A DNA stretch of 64,000 nt from Paragordius varius. Lineage: Eukaryota; Nematomorpha. Made by a program: the position numbers and the translations under genes. The notes below the pieces were generated by a model, which did not search any database, had not been told where the DNA came from, and worked only from the letters and a program-made list of their open reading frames with translations. The stretch spans positions 8,184,001 to 8,248,000 of the forward strand of contig OZ176053.1 in the NCBI GenBank assembly GCA_964247055.1, written 5' to 3'. This document shows, piece by piece, positions 51,959 through 61,462 of this stretch (position 1 is the stretch's first letter; the number at the start of each line of letters is the position of its first letter).

Positions 51959-53174
51959 TCTATATATCTAAAAATGAAAAGTGGTGGCTTTGTGATCTGT
52001 TACCAGAAAACCGATAGATCCAAAGTCCAAATGACGAAAAGTATAATCATTAATGAATGCCTCGACAATAGCTTCGCGCTTTTTTTGAATTAGGCCCCAG
52101 TTCGGGCTCACCCGTGTAAAAAACGTTTTTTTTGGAAAACACAAGTCCACAAAAATCGCGTCTTTGACACAATTTTTCGGAAAACATATTGGACCATTCC
52201 ATTTCAAATATGATTTTTATTACTTATTTTTGATTACGCCGAACATAGTCGGCTCGCTTTTTTAATTAAAACACTCTTTTTACCCGCTCCCCCCGTAAAA
52301 TGCCATTATATTCAAAAAACAAAGTCCACAAAAATAATTTTTTGCAACTATTTTTAGCCCAAAGTATGAGACCGTAAAAATTTATTAAGGATTCCAGGTT
52401 TGCCTGTTAAAAGGCAAAATTATTAGTCAAGCGTCTCTTTGATGATAGCTGCTGGGTAAGGTAATACCCGGTAAAAACTGACTCGTCATATCAAAATAGC
52501 GTGCTTTTGGGGCTAAACTTCAAAAAACCTCTCAGGCCATATGAGCTCAATAACTACTTAAAATATTACCCGTAACAAGGCAAAAATTTAGATCGTTTAG
52601 TTTTTTAAAAATAGCCGTCAATTAGCCCTTTACGCCCTAAAAGATGCGCTATCATTGAACTATGAAGCCTATCTTCCATAAACGATAAAGCATATGGAGT
52701 GAATGATGATTCCAGGTATTCCCATATAAAGGCAAAAAATATTACAAAACGTCTTTTTTATATCGGCCTCTGGGTAGGGAGCGACCAGCCTAAAACTACG
52801 CCACCATATCAAAATTGCGTTGTTAAGGAGTTAATTCTCAGAAAACATCACGTCATATAAGTTTTATAAGTGCCTAAAATATTACCCGTAAAAGGGTAAA
52901 AATATAAGTCGAGCGGTTTTTTTAAATTAGCGGTTAAATAGGCTCTTTAAGCCCTAAATGCGCTATCATTGAACTATTATTTAGTTTTGAAGCCACAGTA
53001 AACAATATATTAGTATGAATGCACCGTTTCAAAAATCCTATGAGATCATAGCTATTAAATAAGGTTTCGAAATAATCCACATATTTAGATCATTTTATTG
53101 TCCCTTTTTTAAATGGCCCCCCAGAAGTCCGAAGGACTTCCTCGAGCTCCGTAGCAGCACGAGATTTACGCTAG
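51959..53174 (+). mobile_element. Short non-autonomous Helitron (1.2 kb)
   Basis: Starts TCTATATATCTAAAAATG after an A. It ends with hairpin GAAGTCC-GAA-GGACTTC, a second CTCG...CGAG hairpin, ATTTACG and CTAG before a T. Its 5' 530 bp are the same sequence as the units of the 13.8-19.2 kb array, in opposite orientation. The remaining ~680 bp (from about 52,490) are not found in the array. This suggests it represents the undivided parent form. No Rep/helicase ORF. Confidence 0.82.
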
Positions 53175-53962
53175 TTACATTTAAATATTAAAAGTTTATC
53201 TTATACAAAAGAAAAGGAAGTTTGCTATTACAAGCTCCGGGGTCAAATACTAGCCCACAGTGTCATCGCGGACAAAAAAATGAATATTGAAAGAAAGATT
53301 AAAAAAATTGCGATTACTTAATTTTGATGCCTAAAAATCAAAAAAGTTTTTATTCAAAAATCTAAATTTTAATTAACTTGAAGATAAAAAAATGATAATA
53401 GATTGAGCTAAAGAAATTATATCTTTTTTCCATGATTGAATATTATATACGCATAAAAATTGTAAAATCCCAAAAGTAATAAGCTTAAAAGGGGGAAGCT
53501 TTAGTAGTGAAATTTTTAAATTTTTTATATTTGGTTTTTGTTAAATAATAAATTTTTTTTATAAGACAGCCTTCTTTAGCAGCTTTTGCAATATATCAAT
53601 TTAAAAATCGTTTGAGGGAGCTCTTTCCTTTATTTGATGAAATATTAACACTCATACATCATTTTTTGTACGCGATGATTTTGGACAAAAAAGGTTGTTT
53701 CGGTTAATAATTAAAATTTGTTATAATTTTTAAAGTTTTGAGATTGAAGAGCTTCAAACTCCGATATATAAGAAATTCGATTGAAACAGACTAATATTAA
53801 AATCAATAAATAAATATTTGCGGAGAAACATTATTTGAAATATCAAAGTTATTTATTGTATTTTTTAACCATTAAATATATTTATTTGTTGAATTGAATC
53901 CAAATAAAAAAGGAAAAATTGCGAAGAAAAAGTTTGAGATATATTTTTTTACACTTTACGTT
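53175..53962. other. AT-rich spacer
   Basis: No gene or recognised repeat. Confidence 0.45.
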
Positions 53963-54545
53963 TTAACACTTGGATTCAAATTAGGGTATCTAAATACCCC
54001 AGACTAAATTTAAATTAAAATTTTTAAAAAACTACGGAAGGAAACGGCCCCAATTTAAATTTATGCTTCTATTCTGATAAATATTATATAAATATGCCAA
54101 AATATCTAATTTTGTTTTGAAAAAAAAATTTTATCTCAAACTATTTCAACGCCATTTTTATTTTACAAAAATTTTGCAAAATATCGTCTTCATTTAATTT
54201 TAAGGGTAAAATTAAAGCTTTTATTTATATAAATTACATCTAACATTGATAGTAATAGAAAGAGCCGTTTATTTTGTTTTATTTTTTAATTTTACAATTT
54301 GACACATGTCATGTTGACTAAATTTTTACCTTTCAGTTTTAGCTCAAAATAAGTAATATCAAGTATATTTGAATAAAGTTTTTTATATATTTCGGTTTAT
54401 AAATGTTATATAAGTGCAAAATTTTGCCATGGTTTCGATTGCCTCCATACTTTTTAAAGTATTTGATTTTAAACAGGCCTGGGGTATCCAATTACCCCAA
54501 TTTAAATCGAAGGACTAAAATGAGTGTGTTGTATCCAAGTGTTAA
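53963..54545 (+). mobile_element. TTAA-flanked (piggyBac-like) MITE, well kept copy
   Basis: Bounded by TTAA on each side: TTAACACTTGGATTCAAATT at the left and TTGTATCCAAGTGTTAA at the right, an inverted repeat of about 13 bp. Sub-terminal GGGTATCTAAATACCCC and GGGGTATCCAATTACCCC form small palindromes. TTAA duplication is the hallmark of piggyBac insertion; assigning the family is inference from that. It has no coding capacity and ends 171 bp before the VKOR start codon. Confidence 0.78.
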
Positions 54546-54716
54546 ATAAAATTTTTATTTATCATACGACTAAAAGAAGGAAACATATTTTAAAAGTTGT
54601 CCCAATATATTTTATTTTAAATAGCCTTGAGGTATAAAACCACGGCAAAAGGACATTAAGAATTAATTGTAATTATCTAGCACTACATCTAGAAATTAAT
54701 TTTAGCATATGACACA

Positions 54717-55277
54717 ATGATATTGTCAAAAATCAGACGAAATCGCAATTTAAATTTTATTTTCTCGGTAATAGGCTTGATCCTCTGTGTTTATACCTTG
54801 TATGTTGAACAAAACTATAATAATCAAGAATACAAGCCATTTTGTGAAATTAATGAAAGGATAAATTGTACTTCTGTCTTAAATTCACAGTATATTAATA
54901 TTAATTGTAGAGGGAGTAAGGGATTTGGTTTTTTGCAAAATTTCCTTGGTGAAAAACATATTTTAATTCTTCCGAATCCGATTTATGCCATTGTGTTTTA
55001 TTTAATACAAATTTCATTAGGTAAAATTATAGTAATTTAAGGAAATATAATATCTCCATATTCAGCATATATTCAATTAATATTATCAATATTGGCAAAT
55101 GCCTCATCAATATGGCTTGGCTATATTTTAATATACAAACTTTATAATTTATGCATTGTATGTGTAATGAGTTATTTTATCAATTTTATCCTATTATTAA
55201 TACACATTCAAAAATTTAACATGATTACTCATATGAATCCAAGCAATATCACAACATTGAAGAAAAAAAACAAATAA
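54717..55277 (+). CDS. VKORC1: Vitamin K epoxide reductase (VKORC1 type)
   Basis: An ER membrane enzyme that reduces vitamin K epoxide/quinone with disulfide exchange. Three exons, 54717-54889, 54911-55020 and 55042-55277, give 172 residues (human VKORC1 163). Seen: a first membrane helix (FIFSVIGLILCVYTLYV); the loop cysteines in YKPFCEINERINCTSVLNSQ, equal to human Cys43/Cys51; GSKGFGFLQNFLG; and the active-site CIVC in YNLCIVCVMSYFINF, equal to human Cys132-Cys135. Both introns are exactly 21 nt. Removing each gives gap-free alignment to human over the junction. Retaining intron 1 would keep the frame (+7 residues); retaining intron 2 would stop it. The stop codon is 39 bp from that of the SDR gene on the other strand. 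Confidence 0.95.
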
Positions 55278-55316
55278 ATATATTATTTATTTTTTGTGAA
55301 CATATTTATTAAAAAA

Positions 55317-56582
55317 TTATCTTAAACCAGCTATTCCTCTTCCACCATCCACAGGCAGGTTTACACCAGTTATAAATGTAGCTTGGTCTGACGCTAAAAA
55401 AGCAATAGCTTCTGCAATTTCTTCCGGTTCTGCAACGCGTCCTAATGGATGAGTTTCTTTGCCACGTTCCAAAAACTTTATAAATTGTACATTAAAATAT
55501 AATTAAAACAATTATAATAAATAGTTTTTTATCCTTTATAACAGAGATGATTCATTAAAACCTGACAAAAATTATTTTAACTTTCACATTCCGCTAAATC
55601 TATTTATATTCTGTATGATTCTATTTATGAAAATAACTCATTGCAAATATTCCTAGACAAAGTGGCTTTATTACATCAAATTAATGTTAATTTATACAAT
55701 AATAGGATGAAAACTAAATGGAAGGAAATATTATTTGGAAATATCTTCGACTATAAATATTTAAAATTATAATCGTAGTATCATTGTATTAACTTGATGA
55801 TAAGATTCAGGTGATAATCCACCACGTTTTTGCAATTCAGTTTTAACAACACCTGGATTGACTGAGTTGACCCTAACACCTTTGGAGGCAAGATCTAAAG
55901 CGACACATCGTGTAAATTGATCCAGAGCTGATTTTGATACGTTATAGGCTAAAACGTTTGCAAACTATAATGCAGAAAATTTTTCATAAAATCTATTTTT
56001 ATCTAATAATAAATAATTCCAATAAATTACACTCCGTAATCCGTTTACGCTTGAAACATTGACTATATTTCCTTTTACCGGGATAATGTATGGGACCAAT
56101 AACATAGTCAAATAATAAACAGATCGAACCTTGATTTATTATTTAGCATTATACATTAAGGTTCATTATCTTATCATACTGTTCCATGGAAGTGTTTTCG
56201 ATGCCACCAAGTTCGAGGATACCAGCATTATTAACCTCTAGTAAAAAAATTTAATTACAAGCACGTCAATATTTTTGTAAGCTTTTGTGGCTTCCTTTAC
56301 TAATTTTTCCACATCTTCATCTTTAGACAAATCTCCAGCATAGATAATTGGCTATAAAATTATAATAATTATACAGTGTTACGGTTAGCTGAAACTTCGG
56401 CACATTTTTTCTGTATTGTTTGAAGATTAACTTGATTACGGCCAGTCAAAAAAAGTTTGGATCCTAACTTTGCAAAATATATTGCGGTAGCAGATCCTAT
56501 ACCTGAACTTGCCCCTAAAAGTTACTCAATGCGTACCAGTTATTAATATAATTTTGTTCAAAAAATAATCTCCAAACGGCAT
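55317..56582 (-). CDS. Classical short-chain dehydrogenase/reductase (SDR)
   Basis: An NAD(P)-dependent oxidoreductase of the classical SDR fold; substrate unknown. Seven exons: 56582-56537, 56514-56375, 56351-56259, 56235-56155, 56129-56031, 55964-55794 and 55475-55317; 262 residues. Seen: cofactor loop [44 protein letters not shown] in [11 protein letters not shown]; the catalytic Ser in [11 protein letters not shown]; Tyr and Lys in YNVSK; PG in [10 protein letters not shown]; and C-terminal [19 protein letters not shown]. Introns are 22, 23, 23, 25, 66 and about 318 nt, all phase-consistent. I start at [10 protein letters not shown] because SDRs begin 10-20 residues before TGxxxGIG; the frame stays open upstream to 56711 but runs into the MITE. 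Closest in style to animal 3-oxoacyl-reductase-like SDRs. Confidence 0.93.
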
Positions 56583-56704
56583 GTTGTTTTTACCATATGA
56601 GCCACCAATTCGGGTTAAAAGCCATGCTTTTTCTATACAACAATCCAGGTATCCAGAAAAGATAAGCTTGTTATTTACCGCCACTGTCCACACAGGACGA
56701 TTCA

Positions 56705-57251
56705 TTAACACTTCGATTCAAATTGGGGTATATAAATACCTCTAATTTTGAGTTAAAATTTTTAAAAAGCTACTGAAGCGAATGGCCCCATTTTAAATTT
56801 ATGCTTCTATCCTAATAAACATTATATAAATACGCCAAAATATCTAAAAAGAATTTTGTTTTGAAAAAAAGTTCTATATCAAACTACTTCGATGCCATTT
56901 TTATTTTACGAAATTTTTGCAAAATATCGTTTTCATTTAATTTTAAGGGTAAAATTGAAGCTGTAGAAATAGAAAAAGCGGTTTATTTTGCATTATTTTC
57001 AATTTTACCATTGCACACATGTCACGTTGACTAAATTGTTACCTTTCGGTTTTAGCTTAAAATAAGTAATTACAAGTATTTTTGAATAATTTTTTTTATA
57101 TTTTTCGGTTTATTAATGTTATATTAAGGCAAAATTTTGCCATGGTATCGATTTCTTCCATATTTTTTATAGAATTTAATTTTAAACAAGCCTGGGGTAT
57201 TTAACTACTTCAATTTGAATCGAAGGACTAAAATGAATGTCCAAGTGTTAA
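56705..57251 (+). mobile_element. TTAA-flanked (piggyBac-like) MITE, well kept copy
   Basis: TTAACACTTCGATTCAAATT at the left and TGTCCAAGTGTTAA at the right, both ending in TTAA. 547 bp with the same internal order as the copy at 53963 (TTTAAATTTATGCTTCTATC, ATCAAACTACTTCGATGCCA, TTTTGCCATGGTATCGATTT). It lies 122 bp upstream of the SDR start codon. Confidence 0.78.
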
Positions 57252-58107
57252 AGTAATATGATAACTCAGATATATTCAATGTTATTTAGTGATTCATTTA
57301 TTTTATCCTTATTAAGTCAAATACTCTAACGCATTTTGTACATGTGAATTTTCAGACCTCGACCCATATGCAGCTCAAGCATTGCTGTTTTATGGCCCTA
57401 ATTTATAATTGAGTTATTTTATCAAATGATTGCTCAGAATTAAATAAAATTTTACTAATTTTAATATTTTTAGTATGTTAAATTCAGTTTTTACAATTAT
57501 TAAAATTTGTCTTATAAGAAAAATATCCAGACTTAGACCTAAAACCTTAATCAAAATGTCCATATTATCTTAGCAAACATTTACACAAACTCAAAAATAT
57601 TTATTTTATTTGCCATTTTATTTAATAACTAATTATAACCTTATTATTATATTATTCTATACCTTATTATTATATATATATATATATAACCTGCTTTATT
57701 TACAGTACAAAATATTCTTCTCTTAAATGTTTTCCCCAGTATATTAAATAACACATTCGAATGGATCTATAACCAATGAAAGTTTTTTTAAGAAAATGGG
57801 AAGATAATTATTTTGTAATATTAAAAAAAAATGTCGTCGTGTCTAACTCTATAAAAATTTATCTGTACGGATGGTTATCCACCCATGAGAATCAACCAGG
57901 GACTGATTTTTGAATATGATTAAATCCACACTTGTCCTCTTATTGTTTTTAGCAGAAAATTAATTATATGCTTAACAGATGAACATGATTCAAATAAAAA
58001 CGGTTATCGGTCGTAGATTCTAAAATCTATGAAACGCGGTTTGACGAAGTCATTAATAAGAGATAGGATATGTTCTTATAGTTACCTTTGCAGCATTCTT
58101 GTTTCTA
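57252..58107. other. AT-rich spacer with a (TA)n run
   Basis: An A/T microsatellite lies near 57660-57690. No coding exon recognised. Confidence 0.45.
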
Positions 58108-58215
58108 TACCATTTCCCAGTCAAAATAAACGTTTTCCCAGTCAATCGAAACATTTTCCCAATCAATCGAAACGTTTTCCCAGTCAATCGAAACGTTTTC
58201 CCAGTTAATAAAAAC
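58108..58215 (+). repeat. 21-bp minisatellite, about five units
   Basis: The unit CGTTTTCCCAGTCAATCGAA (plus one A) is repeated about five times with few changes. Translated it gives NVFPVNR repeats, but the open frame is short and has no other support. Confidence 0.85.
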
Positions 58216-58562
58216 GGTTTTATTTTTGATGTTAAAAATAACTTCCATCATCACCGTAATATTAGGATATTATTTTTATAAAAACACAATTATTGAATGA
58301 CAATTTTCGTATATTCCAGTGCACAATCATTAATTTATTCTTTAAAGTTATATTTTTGGAATTGTGATGTTTTTAAGATTGTTTTTTATTTTGTTGATGG
58401 TTCGCATTATTTGCGGCTAACTTGAAAAATCTATAGTTACGGATGAAATAATAAAATTTATAAAAATATACCATATTTATCTGAAAGATCATTTAACACT
58501 TTATATTGGATTTTAAACATAAATTTTACCCTATTTTTTATAATATTTATCATTTGGTCCAT
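58216..58562. other. AT-rich spacer
   Basis: Nothing recognised. Confidence 0.4.
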
Positions 58563-58848
58563 CAGGGCAACGCGGCCTTCCAAATATCTTTGTGCGACCC
58601 GCGAAAAATTTGGTAATTCATGTGCAAAAATATGCCCACAAAATCTCAGTAATAATTATATTTCATACGAATTATTCAGAATGAGTCTATTAAATTGGTA
58701 ACGAATTAAAAAAAATTATTATATTGTTTTACAGTCTTATGTCTAATCGAAAAATTATTTATGAATGTCCGTATATATTTCGAATGCGGAACGCCGTACT
58801 TTTTGATTAAAAATGAGGCCTGCGAAGCCATATGGTTGGACACCCCTG
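58563..58848. mobile_element. hAT-like non-autonomous element, copy 5
   Basis: Left CAGGGCAACGCGGCCTTCC; right GCCATATGGTTGGACACCCCTG, the inverted counterpart of CAGGGGTGTCCAA. GCGACCCGCGAAAAATT inside matches the other copies. No ORF beyond noise. Confidence 0.68.
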
Positions 58849-59249
58849 TTTTAGTCAAATATCTTTTTATTAAATACTTTGAAATCAAAGATTTTTATCG
58901 AAAAAAATTTTTGTTTAGATATTTTTTCCGACAGTATTTTTATCGACAAACTACATGTTTAAAAACTGTTTTGAAGCGTTCGGCATATATTATTGACCAT
59001 CGATAGTATAAAAATTATATCTCAAATTCCAAAAAATATAATTTTTAAAGAATAAGTCGTTAATAATTGTGCACTGGAATATAATTGGAAAAACTGTCAT
59101 TCAATAAAAGACCCTGCTCTGTTTCTGATAGATAGCGGTGTATATTATAAAATTTGGAATCTAAATCGCATAAAGAAAATCGCCAACATATGATTTTATA
59201 CCAATTAATCGTGCGACCATGGGCCAGAAGACATAATAAGAAAATGATT

Positions 59250-59560
59250 TTGCCTTTTACAAACTCCGCACAAAGCATACACCAGTGAAAGACACCTTAA
59301 AATGACTTCGGATGAGTTATTTCGCATCCGCTGTACTTTCCTGACATGGTTGCCATCTGACTGCATCTTGGCATCAATGAGGTACATCGCAGAGACTTTT
59401 TAAAAAATTGCAGTTGTGCCTTATCCTATGGTGCCATAAAAGACAATCAGTTTTTGGCATGATATTCATATATTAGCTAAGAGATGGCGAAGTTTGTAGA
59501 GCCGGACAATGTGTGGAAACAAATAAATAATTGATTTACGCTCAAAATTACGTGTTTTTT
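59250..59560 (+). mobile_element. Second mariner transposase 3' fragment, more decayed
   Basis: Several frames carry pieces of the mariner C-terminus: the AGTGAAAGACACCTTAAAATGA stretch corresponds to the P-V-K-x-x-L-K segment, with CATCAATGAGGTACATCGCAG (ASMRYIAE) later. It aligns with the copy at 39.5 kb through its order of blocks but is older, with multiple frame changes. Confidence 0.6.
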
Positions 59561-60127
59561 TACAGAAAAACTGTATATTTATGACTACATTCGGTACTAT
59601 ATATATATATATATATATATATACTTTGTTTAGGTTTTTAAAACATAAAATTAGACTGATTTAAGATATTTTGAGTTATTTAATGATATAAAATACTTGA
59701 TATTCATTTGAAATTTCTTAAAAACGTGAATTAAATAATTATGGACTATTTTTTAATTTTTGGAAAATTGCAGATTAAAAAATTTAATTTGTCTAGATTA
59801 TGTATTAATATTGCAAAGGTAGGTGTTTGTTAATTTATTTGATGAAGTGAAATCGATATTATAAATTTCAAATATTTGCGACTCAAATTTAACAAAAAGT
59901 CAAAATTTTAGCGGCGAAAATTTGTTAATTGCCAAATTTACAAAAAAGTTTTATGCAAAATATATAAAATTATTTAATTGACTAAGCAACAACAATATAA
60001 ATTACGTGTTTAAAATTACTTTTCCACGTCCATATATTAATTAGAATATAAATATATTTTGGCAATTTATTCAAATTATGTTGTATTTAAATATTTATTG
60101 AGGTTTATTGTATTGTATATCAGTTAT
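59561..60127. other. AT-rich spacer with a (TA)n run
   Basis: A microsatellite lies at about 59599-59624. It presumably contains the 5' region of the small gene at 60128. Nothing else seen. Confidence 0.45.
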
Positions 60128-60471
60128 ATGAAATATATAAAATTAATTGTGCTAATTTTATACCAAATCGCCATTATATCACCGTCCAACGTAAATGGAG
60201 AATCATTAGATGATAGTGATGGAACCTACTGTTGGAGACCAATTTATGATAAATATTATTTCGAAGATTTCTTGGAAGAACGCCCTAAAATTTCACCGCT
60301 ACAGGTAAAATATTATGATATATGTATGTTTTTAAGATCTTAATGCGGTTAAACAGTTTGATGTCGGTATTAGCCAGTGCTGCGGGCGATGTGCAAGATA
60401 TAGTCCAGGGTATGAATTCTGCCAGCGATATAATGACAAAAAACCAAAAATCGAAAGATGTTAAGCTTTAA
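60128..60471 (+). CDS. Small putative secreted protein, unrecognised
   Basis: Two exons, 60128-60304 and 60337-60471, joined over a 32-nt intron in phase 0; 103 residues. The N-terminus MKYIKLIVLILYQIAIISPS looks like a signal peptide. The mature part starts with an acidic segment (GESLDDSDGTYCWRPIYDKY), then YFEDFLEERPKISPLQ. Exon 2 encodes an amphipathic helix-like stretch, LMSVLASAAGDVQDIVQGMN, and a Lys-rich end. I chose the ATG at 60128 because it begins the hydrophobic signal. The codon make-up and the clean short intron support a real gene; no family is recognised. It lies tail-to-tail with the LDB1 homolog. Confidence 0.55.
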
Positions 60472-61462
60472 AAGGTATACCATACTACAGTATTATGACA
60501 ACCACACAAATGTATGTCAGATATACCCGAATAAAATATATTATCAATAAATGAATCCTTTGTCACTTTCTAAAGCTGGATTGATTATTGGGTTATTTTG
60601 CGTGGAATTACTGTTTTATAGGTTGTCATTAAACAATATAATGTAGGAAATTTTACCAGTACAGATATTTATAAGGGTATATTAAAAATTAATAGGGAGG
60701 TAAAAATCGGACTCCGGATTCGGAAAATCTCATGTTGTGTTTTTGATATTTCAAATTAATTTATTAAATATAAATGTTTATATATATATGTAGTAATATA
60801 TATATAAAAATATGTACATTCTGAGATATTATAAAATTACCAATGATTTATCATACATATATAATGTTAGGAGACATGGGGAGTCAATTTATCGTCAAAT
60901 AATTTATTTTTGAGAAAACAAAGTTTCTTATTATTTAAATAAACAATGTATTTAATGCCTATAAGAGAAGAGAAAGTGGAGAGATGGTTCTTTATAAAAT
61001 TTAAAGGGTATGTGTATTTATGGTATGATATATATTTGCATTGTAAAACTATGTAAAAAAGGATATGATAATAGCATGATTTTTATAAATATAATTATTA
61101 TCATTATATAAGTTTTATGAGATACATGGCAAATTGGGACACAAATTATAACTTGATGACCTTGTATACATTGTATAACCATTGGTTAAGGACACAGAAC
61201 GATAAACTCCCTAAACAAATTTGGTGTGATAAGCATTTGTGGCACATAACACAAATCTCAATAATCTATAAAATATATATTGACGGGTTAAGATATATAG
61301 TTAATTAAAATTAAAGTATCTGAAGTAGAAAATATCGTAAATAAGGCAAAACTTATTTTACTACCAGAAAATGATCAAAACATTTGAATAATTAAGAACC
61401 AACAAAATATTTAATTAAAATTAACTATAAACTAATTTTAAGTTACATTAACAACAATATTA
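60472..61462. other. Spacer between the small gene and LDB1
   Basis: It contains the presumed 3' UTRs of both convergent genes. A 63-residue plus-strand open frame near 61117 (MRYMANWDTNYNLMTLYTLY...) has no homology I know and lies in the likely LDB1 3' UTR; I do not call it. Confidence 0.45.

Noticed and set aside
56583-56711. N-terminal extension of the SDR to an upstream ATG
   Set aside because: The extra 43 residues match nothing in SDR proteins and the frame enters the MITE end; [10 protein letters not shown] gives the usual distance to TGASSGIG.
58099-58281. A small protein with NVFPVNR repeats
   Set aside because: The repeats are explained by the 21-bp minisatellite; the flanking frame is AT-rich noise.
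61117-61308. A 63-residue Trp/Tyr-rich plus-strand ORF
   Set aside because: No homology or splice support; it probably lies antisense in the 3' UTR of the LDB1 homolog.
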